Under the pieces are notes generated by a model. It saw only the letters and a list, made by a program, of their open reading frames with translations, was not told where the DNA came from and did no database searches. A program made the translations under genes and the position numbers. DNA of 64,000 bases, from positions 186,001-250,000 of the forward strand of contig NZ_JALJVY010000001.1 in NCBI RefSeq assembly GCF_024168485.1, written 5' to 3'. Below are positions 17,884 to 27,225 of the stretch, in pieces; within the stretch, counting starts at the first letter, position 1; each line of letters starts with the position of its first letter. This stretch comes from Sphingobium sp. OAS761 (GTDB taxonomy: Bacteria > Pseudomonadota > Alphaproteobacteria > Sphingomonadales > Sphingomonadaceae).

Positions 17884-18981
17884 ATGAACCACGATTCTCC
17901 GCCCCCCGCCATCACCGTTACCACCCGGCTGGAGGACGGCTTTTTCCTGGGCTTCGTGCTGGTCGTCTCGATTGCCTTCGCATTGGTGGTCGAACCCTTT
18001 TTCGCCGCTATTTTGTGGGGCGTCATCGCCGCGATCCTGTTCGCGCCGGTCAACCGGCAGATATTGGCGGCGATGCCGAAGCATCCCAATGGCGCCGCGC
18101 TGCTGACCCTGCTGCTGATTCTGGGCATCGTGATCGTCCCGGCCTTTGTGCTGGGCGCGGCGCTGTTGCAGGAAGCAGCCTATTTCTACGGCAAGGTGCA
18201 GTCGGGCGAAATCAACTTCGCGCGGATCTTCACGGACGTGCAAACCAGCCTGCCGGACTGGGCGCGGCCCTATCTCAGCCGGGTCGGACTTACCAATTTC
18301 GATGCCGCGCGCGAAATGCTGAGCCGGGGCCTGGCGAACAGCTACCGGACGCTGGCGTCGCAGGCTTTCCAGATAGGGCAGGGGGCATTCAGCTTCCTGA
18401 TGGCAATGGGCGTGATGCTCTACCTCGCCTTCTTCCTGTTGAGGGACGGGGACGATCTGGGGCGGCGCATATCGGCCGCCGCGCCGTTGCGCGCCACTCA
18501 ACGCGAAGCATTGATCCAACAATTCGTGATCGTGATACGCGCAACGATCAAGGGCAGCATCGTCGTCGCCATCGTGCAGGGATTGATCGGCGGCATCGTG
18601 TTCTGGGCACTGGGCATCCAGGGCGCGTTGCTGTGGGGCGTCCTGATGGGCGCCTTTTCCCTGTTGCCGGCGATCGGCACAGGCCTCGTCTGGGTGCCGG
18701 TGGCGCTGTATCTGCTGATCACCGGATCGATCTGGCAGGGCGTAGTCCTGGTGGCGTGCGGCGTGCTGGTGATCGGCATGGTCGACAATGTGTTGCGCCC
18801 GATCCTGGTCGGGCGCGATACCCGCATTCCGGACTATGTGGTGCTCATCTCCACTTTGGGCGGGATCGAGATGTTCGGTTTCAACGGGATCGTCATCGGT
18901 CCGGTCATCGCCGCCCTGTTCATCGCGACATGGAATATCTTTACCCGGATGCGGGGCGTGGCCGCAGACGGGCCGGAATAG
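17884..18981 (+). CDS. AI-2E family transporter (PerM-like)
   Basis: 365 residues with about eight helices. Paired N-terminal helices (FFLGFVLVVSIAFALVVEPF), a long periplasmic segment, then a C-terminal block with GLIGGIVFWALGIQGALLWG and DNVLRPILVG, which is the family signature. Members include putative autoinducer and Na+/H+ exporters, so the name does not imply quorum sensing. It starts divergently from the SpoU gene and converges on ptsH. Confidence 0.9.
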   Translation: MNHDSPPPAITVTTRLEDGFFLGFVLVVSIAFALVVEPFFAAILWGVIAAILFAPVNRQILAAMPKHPNGAALLTLLLILGIVIVPAFVLGAALLQEAAYFYGKVQSGEINFARIFTDVQTSLPDWARPYLSRVGLTNFDAAREMLSRGLANSYRTLASQAFQIGQGAFSFLMAMGVMLYLAFFLLRDGDDLGRRISAAAPLRATQREALIQQFVIVIRATIKGSIVVAIVQGLIGGIVFWALGIQGALLWGVLMGAFSLLPAIGTGLVWVPVALYLLITGSIWQGVVLVACGVLVIGMVDNVLRPILVGRDTRIPDYVVLISTLGGIEMFGFNGIVIGPVIAALFIATWNIFTRMRGVAADGPE

Positions 18982-19001
18982 CGGCCGCTCCGGGCGGCCA
19001 T

Positions 19002-19274
19002 TCACTCCTCGCCGAACTTGTCCTCGACCAGGGTGACGAGCCTGCCAAGCGAATCGGCCGCTTCGGGGCCGGAGGCCTTGATCGTGATACTGTCACCCAT
19101 GGCGGCACCCAGCATCATCAGTCCCATGATCGACGTGCCGGTCACATGATTGCCGTCCTTGCTGACGGTGATGTCTGCCGGCAGGCCGCTGGCGAGCGTC
19201 ACGAACTTGGCGCTGGCACGGGCATGGAGGCCTCGCTTGTTGCTGATAAGGACTTCCCGGCTGATTTCGTTCAT
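19002..19274 (-). CDS. ptsH: HPr phosphocarrier protein
   Basis: 90 residues. The phospho-accepting histidine is H17 in KRGLHARASAKF. Ser48 in TGTSIMGLMML is the regulatory serine that HPr kinase modifies. It sits in the alphaproteobacterial block hprK-rapZ-EIIA-Man-ptsH, where HPr serves signalling rather than sugar uptake: no EIIB or EIIC sugar permease is nearby. The start overlaps the EIIA gene by four bases (ATGA). Confidence 0.95.
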   Translation of the reverse strand: MNEISREVLISNKRGLHARASAKFVTLASGLPADITVSKDGNHVTGTSIMGLMMLGAAMGDSITIKASGPEAADSLGRLVTLVEDKFGEE

Positions 19275-19675
19275 GTGGTGCTGCCCAACAGTTCCGACGC
19301 GACGCTGATATATTTCTGCCCCGCCTCGCGCGCGGCGGCGACGGCGGCGCGCACGTCCATCACCTTGCGGGCGCTTTCCAGCCGGATCAGCATGGGCAGG
19401 TTGATGCCCGCAATCACCTCGATCTCGCCGGCCTTGAGCAGCGAAATGGCAAGGTTGGACGGCGTCCCGCCGAACAGGTCGGTCAGAAGGATGACGCCGG
19501 ACCCGTCGTTGACACGCTCCACCGCCGTGGCGATGTCCGCGCGGCGCAATTCCATGTCGTCGTCCGGCCCGATGCAGATCGTCTCGATCTGCTGCTGCGG
19601 TCCCACGACATGTTCCATGGCCACGACGAATTCGGTCGCCAGCGACCCATGGGTGACGAGTACGAGTCCGATCAT
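19271..19675 (-). CDS. PTS EIIA component, mannose/fructose-family (regulatory)
   Basis: 134 residues. The active-site histidine is H9 in LVLVTHGSLA, and LLTDLFGGTPSNLA and AGINLPMLIRL are family signatures. A stand-alone EIIA-Man domain without IIB, IIC or IID partners fits the regulatory PTS of alphaproteobacteria: it takes phosphate from HPr and signals rather than transports. It lies 22 bases downstream of rapZ. Confidence 0.93.
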   Translation of the reverse strand: MIGLVLVTHGSLATEFVVAMEHVVGPQQQIETICIGPDDDMELRRADIATAVERVNDGSGVILLTDLFGGTPSNLAISLLKAGEIEVIAGINLPMLIRLESARKVMDVRAAVAAAREAGQKYISVASELLGSTT

Positions 19676-19697
19676 GTGTCTGTGCGGCCCACCTGTT

Positions 19698-20639
19698 TCA
19701 TGATTGTGCTTTCGGGCCTCCCGGTCGACGCTTCTCCAGGCTGTCCTGGGGCGCTGATTCTATATTTCGGTGCAGGACGGTGGGCGAAAAGCCAGCGGCT
19801 TGCAAGTGTCTCGCAACCCTGTCGGCGACATGGACGGACCGATGCCGCCCCCCGGTGCATCCGAAGGCGACAGTTATATAGGCTTTTCCGCTTTCCGCAT
19901 AACGGGGCAGTACGGTCTTCAGCAGATCCTCTATCTTGCCGACCGCCTGTTCGTAGGCGACGTCGTCCCCGATATACGCGGCGACATCCGGGTCCAGCCC
20001 GGTCCTGGGGCGCAACGCCTCTTCCCAGTGCGGATTGCGCAGGAACCGCATGTCGAACATCAGGTCGGCATTGCGCGGGACGCCGCGCGAAAAACCGAAG
20101 GACAGGATCGTCAGCACAGGAGCGGAGAGCCCCTCGCGCGAGAAGCGGCTGCGGATTTCCTGTTGCAGGGCGTTGCTGGAAAAGCTGGTCGTGTCGATCA
20201 CCTGCGTCGCCCAGCGTCGCAGCGGTTCGGTCAATTCGCGTTCCCGCGCAATGCCGTCGGCCGCCGGACGGTCGAGCGCGAGCGGATGGCGGCGGCGGGT
20301 CTCGGCGAAGCGGCGTTCCAGTTCGGTGCCCGAACAGTCCAGGAACAGGGTTTCGACATCATGGCCGTGACGTTCGCGCAGGGTCTTGATCCTCTGCACG
20401 ATGGCGCCCGCGTCGAAGCCGCGCGTGCGCGCGTCGATGCCCAGCGCCAGCGGCCGGTCGTCGCCGTCCGCATGGCCGGCGGGGAGGGGGGTGCCCAGCA
20501 AACGGTCGAGCAGCACCAGCGGAAGATTGTCCACCACCTCCCAGCCCATATCCTCCAGCGTCTTGAGCGCGGTGGTCTTGCCCGCACCCGACAGGCCCGA
20601 CACCAGCAATATGGTCTTGGGGGCGACCGTGTTCGTCAT
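19698..20639 (-). CDS. rapZ: RNase adapter / nucleotide-binding protein RapZ
   Basis: 313 residues. The N-terminal kinase-like domain has Walker A GLSGAGKTTALK. The C-terminal domain ends with the conserved VAFGCTGGRHRSVHVADRVA, a metabolite-binding region. In E. coli RapZ binds GlcN6P and steers RNase E to GlmZ, controlling glmS; GlmZ is not expected in sphingomonads, so its target here is open. glmS and glmU are encoded elsewhere in this window. ATG 20639 overlaps the hprK stop (ATGA). Confidence 0.93.
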   Translation of the reverse strand: MTNTVAPKTILLVSGLSGAGKTTALKTLEDMGWEVVDNLPLVLLDRLLGTPLPAGHADGDDRPLALGIDARTRGFDAGAIVQRIKTLRERHGHDVETLFLDCSGTELERRFAETRRRHPLALDRPAADGIARERELTEPLRRWATQVIDTTSFSSNALQQEIRSRFSREGLSAPVLTILSFGFSRGVPRNADLMFDMRFLRNPHWEEALRPRTGLDPDVAAYIGDDVAYEQAVGKIEDLLKTVLPRYAESGKAYITVAFGCTGGRHRSVHVADRVARHLQAAGFSPTVLHRNIESAPQDSLEKRRPGGPKAQS

Positions 20640-21070
20640 CCTGTCAGCGCCCGCAGCGCGAGTTCGACCTTGATGGCGGCGGATGCTTCGAACGGCACGA
20701 TTTGCGCGACCGGTGTCGCAATGCCCGCGATGATGCGACTGGCCCCGCTCACCGGCAGCCGTTCCACCTGATCGGTCAGGTCCACCAGCAGCGTGACGGG
20801 AACGTCGCCGACATGCGGCATGGCGACGATGCCGACTCCGCGCACTTCCATTCGACCTGCGATGCTGTCCGGCGAGCAGGCTACGAGCCGCCCGTCGATA
20901 CGCTTGACCAGCGTGTAATCGTCGCTGACCAGGCTGGCGCCGCGATCGATCAGGCGCAGCGCCAGGTCGGACTTGCCGGCCCCGCTCGGCCCGCACAACA
21001 ATATCGCCAGGCCGTCGACGGCCACGCTGGTCGCATGAAGCGTTTCGGAGGATAATGCGCGCGCCATCAT
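20636..21070 (-). CDS. hprK: HPr kinase/phosphorylase, short alphaproteobacterial form
   Basis: 144 residues, about half the length of the Firmicutes enzyme: only the C-terminal catalytic domain is present. Walker A GPSGAGKSDLALRLI, the SDDYTLVKR element and the signature MEVRGVGIVAMP are visible. It phosphorylates Ser48 of the HPr encoded downstream. The start is ATG 21070 (MMARALSSETL), preceded by AGGA at 9 bases. It follows chvG by 79 bases on the same strand. Confidence 0.92.
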   Translation of the reverse strand: MMARALSSETLHATSVAVDGLAILLCGPSGAGKSDLALRLIDRGASLVSDDYTLVKRIDGRLVACSPDSIAGRMEVRGVGIVAMPHVGDVPVTLLVDLTDQVERLPVSGASRIIAGIATPVAQIVPFEASAAIKVELALRALTG

Positions 21071-21149
21071 TCCCTGCTGTCCTAGCGCCAGTCTGCGCGC
21101 AAGCAAATGCCGTTCGCTGCGCCCGTCCCGGGCCGGGACGCCAAATAGG

Positions 21150-22706
21150 TCAGGACGCCAGTCCCGGGTCATGCGCCACCGCCATCGGCAGGCGCACGAC
21201 GAAGCAGGCGCCGCTCTGCGCATCTTCCCGATCGCCGATGCTGATGCGGCCCTGATGCCCCTCCACGATCGAGCGGGCAATGGCCAGCCCGAGTCCCGAA
21301 TGCTTGCCGAATCCCTCGCCCTCGGGACGGACACTGTGGAACCGGCGGAACACATGCTCACGTTCCGACTCGGGCACCCCGGGGCCTTCATCCTCCACGC
21401 TGACCAGCACCTGATCGTCGGCGACCGTCGCCACGATCCTGACCAGTCCGCCTTCGGGCGAAAAGGACACCGCATTGTCGATCAGATTGTCCAGCACGCG
21501 GACCAGCCGCTGCTCCTCGCCCAGGATCACCGCGACATCCTTGCGCGGTCTGGCGAACGCCAGGCGGACGCCGCGCGGCACGCCTCGGACCTCTCGGGCG
21601 ATCACCATCTTCTCGATCAGCAGGCCAAGGTCGATCGGCTCGAACCGGGTGCGGGACAGTTCGGCGTCGACGCGGGATGCCTCGGCAATGTCGGTAACCA
21701 GCCGGTCCAGACGCCGGACATCGTCCTGTGCGATCGCCATGAGCTGCGCACGCAGGTCGGGACGATCCACCCTGTCGAGCGAGTCCAGTGCGGAGCGCAG
21801 CGAGGCGATGGGATTTTTCAATTCATGGCTGACGTCGGCGGCGAAGGCGTCGGTTGCGTCGATCCGCTGGCGCAGGGCGTGGCTCATGTCCGACAGGGCG
21901 CGGGCCAGCATGCCGATTTCGTCACGCCGTTCAGGCAGGCGTGGCACCGTGACTTCGCGCGCGCGCCCGAGGCGCACACGCACCGCAGCGCGGGCCAGCC
22001 GTTGGAGCGGCTGGACGATGGTGCGGGCGAGGAACAGCGAAAGCAGCACCGAAGCCAGGACCGCTGCCCCCAGCACAAGGCCCAGGCGGAAGCGTTCGGC
22101 CCGGACTATGCGCGTGATGTCGCGCGCATTTTCCGTGGCCAGAAGGCTGGTGCCGTCCCGCGCCGGAACCGCGGCGGAGATCATGAAGGTCCGGTCGGGC
22201 GCATAGCGATTCGCGGCTTCCGTATGGCCGGTAGCGCGGGCGCGCATCAGTTCGGGCCAGGACTCCGCCCGGTCGATGGCGGGTTCTTCGAAATCGGGCG
22301 GTCGGTCGGCGGACACCACCCGGTCGACCAGCTTGTCGAGGAAGCGCGCGACATGGCGGCGGAAGGCCTCGTCCTCGGGCGACCGCAATTCGTAGCGCGG
22401 GGCGTCCATGGTGAAGCTGTCGGCGATCAGTCGCCCGTCCGCCGCATAGCGGCGCACCCGGTCGCCGGTCTGGCGGGCGTAGGAAGCGATTAGCGCGTCG
22501 GCCCTCTGGGGCGGGGCATTGTCGAGGCCGATGGCCAGCAACTTCAATTCCCGGGCGGACTGGATCAGCCGGTCGTCTACGATGCGTGTCCGATAGCTGT
22601 CGAGATAGAAGAAGCCCCCGGCCAGCAGCGCCAGCGCGAAGACATTGACCGCCAGGATGCGCGGCGTCAGGCTCAGCCGCCCCGACCAGCGCACCGCGAC
22701 CGGCAC
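21150..22706 (-). CDS. chvG: Sensor histidine kinase ChvG
   Basis: 518 residues. TM1 is ILAVNVFALALLAGGFFYL, then a periplasmic domain of ~200 residues, TM2 near LGLVLGAAVLASVLLSLFLA, and a HAMP domain. HisKA has the phosphorylated His in FAADVSHELKNPIASLRS, and the ATPase domain shows DNLIDNAVSF, VEDEGPGVP and SGLGLAIARSIVEGH. Orthologues sense acid or envelope conditions and control envelope and central metabolism genes. Start GTG 22706 is chosen because GAGGA lies 8 bases upstream, 4 bases past the chvI stop. Confidence 0.93.
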   Translation of the reverse strand: MPVAVRWSGRLSLTPRILAVNVFALALLAGGFFYLDSYRTRIVDDRLIQSARELKLLAIGLDNAPPQRADALIASYARQTGDRVRRYAADGRLIADSFTMDAPRYELRSPEDEAFRRHVARFLDKLVDRVVSADRPPDFEEPAIDRAESWPELMRARATGHTEAANRYAPDRTFMISAAVPARDGTSLLATENARDITRIVRAERFRLGLVLGAAVLASVLLSLFLARTIVQPLQRLARAAVRVRLGRAREVTVPRLPERRDEIGMLARALSDMSHALRQRIDATDAFAADVSHELKNPIASLRSALDSLDRVDRPDLRAQLMAIAQDDVRRLDRLVTDIAEASRVDAELSRTRFEPIDLGLLIEKMVIAREVRGVPRGVRLAFARPRKDVAVILGEEQRLVRVLDNLIDNAVSFSPEGGLVRIVATVADDQVLVSVEDEGPGVPESEREHVFRRFHSVRPEGEGFGKHSGLGLAIARSIVEGHQGRISIGDREDAQSGACFVVRLPMAVAHDPGLAS

Positions 22707-22710
22707 GTCG

Positions 22711-23415
22711 CTATTCCTCGGAGAAACGGTATCCGGCGCCATAGAGCGTATCGATTGCGTTGAAATCGGAATCCACCTCGCGGAATTTGCGGCGCAGCCG
22801 CTTGATGTGGCTGTCGATGGTGCGGTCGTCGACATAGACGTCGTCCTGATAGGCTGCGTCCATCAACTGGTTGCGGTTCTTGACCACACCGGGTCGCGCG
22901 GCAAGCGTTTCCAAGATCAGAAATTCGGTGACGGTCAGCGTCACGTCCTTGCCTGTCCATTTCACCCGGTGGCGGGCCGGGTCCATTTCCAGCCGTCCGC
23001 GCACGATCGGTTCGGTAACGGGTTCGTCCTGCGCGTCTGGTGTCCTGCTGACCTCGGCGCGGCGCAGGATTGCGCGAATGCGAGCTATCAGCAGTCGCTG
23101 CGAAAAGGGTTTCGATATGTAGTCGTCCGCCCCCATGGCAAGGCCCAGGGCTTCATCCAGTTCGTCGGCCTTCGACGTCAGGAAGATCACCGGCATCCGG
23201 CTTTTTTCGCGCAGGCGGCGCAGCAGTTCCAGCCCGTCCATCCGCGGCATCTTGATATCGAACACCGCGAGATCGGCGGGATTGTCGAGCAATGCCTTCA
23301 GCGCAGCATCCGAGTCCGAATACAGGCGCGTCAAAAAGCCTTCCGCCTGAAGTGCGATCGACACGGAGGTCAGGATATTCTTGTCGTCATCCACCAGGGC
23401 GATGGTTGCGGTCAT
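22711..23415 (-). CDS. chvI: OmpR-family response regulator ChvI
   Basis: 234 residues. The receiver domain has acidic pocket DDD (9-11), phospho-acceptor D53 in [10 protein letters not shown], and the KPF lysine in [12 protein letters not shown]. The C-terminal winged-helix DNA-binding domain ends [20 protein letters not shown]. Partner of ChvG, divergent from pckA with 281 bases between; in other alphaproteobacteria pckA and envelope genes belong to the ChvI regulon, so the shared region may carry ChvI sites. Confidence 0.95.
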   Translation of the reverse strand: MTATIALVDDDKNILTSVSIALQAEGFLTRLYSDSDAALKALLDNPADLAVFDIKMPRMDGLELLRRLREKSRMPVIFLTSKADELDEALGLAMGADDYISKPFSQRLLIARIRAILRRAEVSRTPDAQDEPVTEPIVRGRLEMDPARHRVKWTGKDVTLTVTEFLILETLAARPGVVKNRNQLMDAAYQDDVYVDDRTIDSHIKRLRRKFREVDSDFNAIDTLYGAGYRFSEE

Positions 23416-23555
23416 GCAATGTTCCGGGCGAAGCGGCCAAACTAGGGTTCGCGCAAAGCGTTAGACGATGGCCGTCGCCGCCGCAAGGAAGGGCGGTGGC
23501 GTGGCCGGATGCAACCGCCTGTCGAAATCCGGGACAAAAGGGTGGCCACCAGTAT

Positions 23556-23584
23556 TTGACGGCCATTGCGCAAAGTCTTATGCC
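23556..23584 (+). promoter_or_regulatory. Possible sigma-70-type promoter for pckA
   Basis: TTGACG (23556-23561) and TATGCC (23579-23584) are separated by exactly 17 bases and lie ~110 bases before the pckA start. The -35 is good but the -10 is weak. The rest of the chvI-pckA gap shows no clear repeat or RNA. Confidence 0.3.
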
Positions 23585-23696
23585 CGAAATCGTCTGCAGT
23601 GATGATACCGCGCGAGGGGGTGCGGTGCTTGAGGGGCGGATCGATCGTACGTAACACACGCGCGCGACACGACATTGACAGATCAGGAGTAAAGGC

Positions 23697-25298
23697 GTGC
23701 AGGCCAAATCCTTAGTTTCCCTGGCCGACCAGGGCATCAAGACCAATGCCACACAATATTGGAATCTCGGCACTGCGCCGCTCGTCGAAGCCGCCGTGCG
23801 CAACGGTGAAGGTGTTCTGTCGAAGGACGGCCCGCTGGTTGTGAAGACCGGCAAGCACACGGGTCGCAGCGCCAAGGACAAATTTATCGTCAGGGACGCC
23901 GAAACGGAAAATACCGTATGGTGGGGCAACACCAACGTCCCGATGACGCCGGAGCATTTCGCTGCGCTGAAGGAAGACTTCTTCAAGGCGCTGGGCGAGA
24001 AGGACACGCTCTATGTCGCCGATCTGTTCGGCGGTTCGCAGCCCGAACATCGCGTCAATGTGCGCGTCATCAACGAACGCGCCTGGCACAATCTGTTCAT
24101 CCGCACCTTGCTCGTGCGTCCGACAGCGGAAGACCTGTCGGGTTTCACGCCGGACTATACCATTATCGACCTGCCCACGTTCAAGGCCGACCCGGCTCGC
24201 CATGGCAGTCGCACAGAAACGGTGGTCGCGGTCAACTTCTCCGAAAAGCTGATCCTGATCGGTGGAACCGCCTATGCCGGCGAAATGAAGAAGTCGGTGT
24301 TCGGCATCCTCAACTATCTGCTCCCGGTAAAGGGCGTGATGCCCATGCACTGTTCGGCGAATATCGGCGCCAACGGGGACACGGCGGTATTTTTCGGCCT
24401 GTCCGGAACGGGCAAGACCACCTTGTCGGCCGACGCCAGCCGCACGCTGATCGGCGATGACGAGCATGGCTGGTCGGACACGGCCGTGTTCAATTTCGAA
24501 GGCGGCTGCTATGCCAAGATGATCAACCTGTCGGCCGAGGCCGAGCCGGAGATTTTCGCGACCACCAAACGTTTCGGCACGGTGCTGGAAAATGTGGTGA
24601 TCGACGAGGAAACGCGCGAGATCGACCTGGACGACAATAGCCTGGCGGAAAACAGCCGGGGTTCCTATCCGATCGATTTCATTCCGAACGCATCGGAGAA
24701 GAATCTGGGGCCGGTGCCAAAGAACATCATCTTCCTGACCGCCGATGCCTATGGCGTATTGCCGCCGATCGCGCGTCTGACGCCGGAACAGGCGATGTAT
24801 CATTTCCTGTCGGGCTACACCGCGCGCGTCGCGGGAACGGAAATCGGCGTGACCGAGCCGACCGCGACCTTTTCCACCTGCTTCGGCGCGCCCTTCATGC
24901 CGCGCCATCCGTCGGTCTACGGCAATCTTTTGAAGGAACGGATCAACAAGGGCGGTGTGACCTGCTGGCTGGTCAATACCGGCTGGGCCGGTGGCAAGGC
25001 GACGATGCCCGGCATCAAGCGCATGCCGATCAAGGTGACGCGCGCGCTGCTCAACGCTGCTCTGGACGGCAGCCTGAACAGTGCCCAATTCCGCATCGAC
25101 CAGAATTTCGGCTTTGAGGTGCCGGTCGCGGTGAACGGCGTCGACAGCCAGATTCTCGACCCGCGCGCCATGTGGGCGGACCCGGACGCCTACGACGCGA
25201 CCGCCGCGACTTTGGTCAAGGCGTTTGTCGACAATTTCGCCCAGTTCGAGGACCATGTCGACGACAGCGTGCGTGGCGCGGCACTGACCGCCGCCTGA
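23697..25298 (+). CDS. pckA: Phosphoenolpyruvate carboxykinase (ATP)
   Basis: 533 residues. It converts oxaloacetate to PEP for gluconeogenesis. P-loop [13 protein letters not shown], kinase-2 region [10 protein letters not shown], and the substrate-binding stretches [14 protein letters not shown] and MHCSANIG are conserved. Start GTG 23697 follows AGGAGT by six bases. Its place beside chvI/chvG/hprK is widely conserved and ties gluconeogenesis to that regulatory block. A terminator follows at 25326. Confidence 0.97.
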   Translation: MQAKSLVSLADQGIKTNATQYWNLGTAPLVEAAVRNGEGVLSKDGPLVVKTGKHTGRSAKDKFIVRDAETENTVWWGNTNVPMTPEHFAALKEDFFKALGEKDTLYVADLFGGSQPEHRVNVRVINERAWHNLFIRTLLVRPTAEDLSGFTPDYTIIDLPTFKADPARHGSRTETVVAVNFSEKLILIGGTAYAGEMKKSVFGILNYLLPVKGVMPMHCSANIGANGDTAVFFGLSGTGKTTLSADASRTLIGDDEHGWSDTAVFNFEGGCYAKMINLSAEAEPEIFATTKRFGTVLENVVIDEETREIDLDDNSLAENSRGSYPIDFIPNASEKNLGPVPKNIIFLTADAYGVLPPIARLTPEQAMYHFLSGYTARVAGTEIGVTEPTATFSTCFGAPFMPRHPSVYGNLLKERINKGGVTCWLVNTGWAGGKATMPGIKRMPIKVTRALLNAALDGSLNSAQFRIDQNFGFEVPVAVNGVDSQILDPRAMWADPDAYDATAATLVKAFVDNFAQFEDHVDDSVRGAALTAA

Positions 25299-25325
25299 TC
25301 GGCGCCTGGCTGCAGGACAAACAGG

Positions 25326-25355
25326 GAGCCGGGGTTTTACATCCCCGGCTCTTTT
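25326..25355 (+). terminator. Intrinsic terminator after pckA
   Basis: 9-bp perfect stem GAGCCGGGG / CCCCGGCTC (25326-25334 with 25343-25351), eight-base loop, followed by TTTTGCTTT. Confidence 0.85.
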
Positions 25356-25416
25356 GCTTTGGAGCTGGGCGCGGGACTGCTATTCTGCCCGGAGTGTTTC
25401 AAGCGGGAGTATCGGC

Positions 25417-25728
25417 ATGTTCGACGATTTGATCGGCAAGATGGGCGGCCTGGAGGCCGTGGCGGCGCAGATCGGTATGTCGCCCGAGCAGATGCAGGGG
25501 CTGATGAACGAGATCGGGGCCCGTATCGGATCGGGTGACACAAGTATTTCCGCGCTGGCGGAAGTGGCGGCCGAACATGGCGTATCGGCCGACAAGCTGG
25601 GTGCCCTGATCGGGCAATTTGGCGGGCCGGAAGCGATATTGGGGAAATTGGGCGGTTTTCTGGACCGGGACGGCGACGGCAACCCCCTGAACGAGCTGGG
25701 CGGTCTGGCCAAGGGGCTGTTCGGTTGA
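25417..25728 (+). CDS. Small DUF937/YidB-like protein with a DxDGDG loop
   Basis: 103 residues, Gly/Ala-rich and helical, starting MFDDLIGKMGGLEAVAAQ. Near the C-terminus GFLDRDGDGNPLNELGG resembles the Dx(D/N)xDG loop seen in DUF937/YidB-type proteins. It looks like an EF-hand loop, but the acidic residue at position 12 is missing (E is at 11), so calcium binding is uncertain. No signal peptide. ATG 25417 has GGGAG seven bases upstream. Function unknown. Confidence 0.7.
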   Translation: MFDDLIGKMGGLEAVAAQIGMSPEQMQGLMNEIGARIGSGDTSISALAEVAAEHGVSADKLGALIGQFGGPEAILGKLGGFLDRDGDGNPLNELGGLAKGLFG

Positions 25729-25757
25729 GATCGGAAGGGGCGCCCGGAAAGGGCGTC

Positions 25758-25779
25758 CTTGTCCCCGACAAGTTTTTTT
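25758..25779 (+). terminator. Intrinsic terminator after the DUF937-like gene
   Basis: 6-bp stem CTTGTC / GACAAG with a CCC loop directly followed by seven T. A second imperfect GC hairpin lies just before it (~25736-25758). Confidence 0.75.
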
Positions 25780-25884
25780 GGCCTTGCCTTGACGGAGCGG
25801 ACGCGCCAATTCGCAAGCATCAGCACTATTGCGAATGATCCGCAACAGGGGCCGGAGACGGCGCCTGGCTAATGCAAGGACAAG

Positions 25885-26706
25885 ATGTTGACCGAAGCGA
25901 CGACTGACAAGCCGGCCCTGGAGCCGACGGGCGCCCTTTCCGTGGAAACCGTGCTGTCCGTGCGGCATTGGAACGAACATCTGTTCAGCTTTCGTATCAG
26001 CCGCCCGGCCAGCTTTCGCTTCCGTTCGGGCGAATTCGTCATGATCGGCCTGCAAGGGGACAATGGAAAGCCTCTGCTGCGCGCCTATTCGGTCGCCAGC
26101 CCGTCCTGGGACGAGGAACTGGAATTCCTGTCGATCAAGGTGCAGGACGGTCCGCTGACATCCAGGCTGCAATTGATCCAGCCGGGCGACCAGATCTATC
26201 TCGGTCGCAAGCCGACGGGCACGCTGGTCACTGATGCGCTGTTGCCGGGCAAGCGGCTGTTCATGCTGTCGACCGGTACGGGCCTGGCGCCTTTTCTCAG
26301 CCTGTCGCGCGACCCGGATGTCTATGAATTTTACGAGCAGGTGGTGATCGTCCACTCCGTTCGCCGTGTGTCGGACCTTGCCTTGCGCGAGGAACTGGAG
26401 GCAAAATGGTCGGAAGACCCGCTGGTGTCCGAACAGGCACCTGCCCAGTTCCATTATGTGCCGACGGTGACCCGCGAACCGTTCGAGGGTAATAGCGCGC
26501 GCATCGACAAACTGGTCGAGAGCGGCACCTTGTTCGACGGTATTCCCGGACCTGCAGCCTTCGATCCCGAAACGGACCGGATCATGATGTGCGGCAGCAT
26601 GGAGATGATCAAGCAGTTCGCCGCCTATTTCGAAGAGTCCGGTTTCACCGAGGGTTCCAATGCGGCGCCGGGCCAGTTCGTGATCGAACGCGCCTTCGTC
26701 GGTTGA
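25885..26706 (+). CDS. fpr: Ferredoxin--NADP+ reductase
   Basis: 273 residues, a plant-type/bacterial FNR. It moves electrons between NADPH and ferredoxin or flavodoxin. The FAD-binding motif RAYSVAS and the nucleotide-binding motif MLSTGTGLAPFLSL are visible; DRIMMCGSMEM and the C-terminal FVIERAFVG fit the bacterial subclass IA/IB. It is monocistronic between a terminator and the convergent nfeD gene. Confidence 0.94.
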   Translation: MLTEATTDKPALEPTGALSVETVLSVRHWNEHLFSFRISRPASFRFRSGEFVMIGLQGDNGKPLLRAYSVASPSWDEELEFLSIKVQDGPLTSRLQLIQPGDQIYLGRKPTGTLVTDALLPGKRLFMLSTGTGLAPFLSLSRDPDVYEFYEQVVIVHSVRRVSDLALREELEAKWSEDPLVSEQAPAQFHYVPTVTREPFEGNSARIDKLVESGTLFDGIPGPAAFDPETDRIMMCGSMEMIKQFAAYFEESGFTEGSNAAPGQFVIERAFVG

Positions 26707-26731
26707 GGCAGGAGCGGGGCCGGGCGGCGCG

Positions 26732-27175
26732 TCAGGCCGGTTCCACCCGCAAGGTCGCACCGTCCGCGCCGATGATGCGGGCGCGCGTGCCGGTCCCCAT
26801 GTCCGGCCCGGTCGCGCTCCACACGCTGTCATCGACGCGCACGCGGCCTTCGCCGCCGGCAATCGGTTCGACCACCGTCACCACCCGGCCGATCATCCGC
26901 GCGGCGCGGTCGTTCAGCAGCGGGTCGCTCGATGCCACGGGATGGTCGACATACCAGCGCCGGCCGGCCCAAACCGACAGGATGCTGAAGCCTGCGAACA
27001 GCAGCAATTGAACCGGCAGGTCGATGGGCAGCGCGAGAGCCAGCAGCCCCGTGACCGCCGCCGCAATCGCGATCCATATCAGGAACACGCCCGGGATCAG
27101 CACTTCGGCAATGCCCAGCAGCGCCGCGAAGATCAGCCAGCCCCAATGATCCGCCAGTAGCGATGTGAGCATCAT
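26732..27175 (-). CDS. NfeD-like membrane protein
   Basis: 147 residues. Two hydrophobic regions (WGWLIFAALLGIAEVLIPGV, then VTGLLALALPIDLPVQLLLF) precede a C-terminal OB-fold domain (RMIGRVVTVVEPIAGGEGRV). NfeD short forms form an operon with SPFH/stomatin proteins and are thought to help organise membrane microdomains or proteolysis. The stomatin homologue is 50 bases upstream on the same strand. Confidence 0.88.
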   Translation of the reverse strand: MMLTSLLADHWGWLIFAALLGIAEVLIPGVFLIWIAIAAAVTGLLALALPIDLPVQLLLFAGFSILSVWAGRRWYVDHPVASSDPLLNDRAARMIGRVVTVVEPIAGGEGRVRVDDSVWSATGPDMGTGTRARIIGADGATLRVEPA

Positions 27176-27225
27176 GGTCCGGTCCTCTTGCGATCAGCGT
27201 GCCGTTTTCGGCGTGGGCATGCGGG

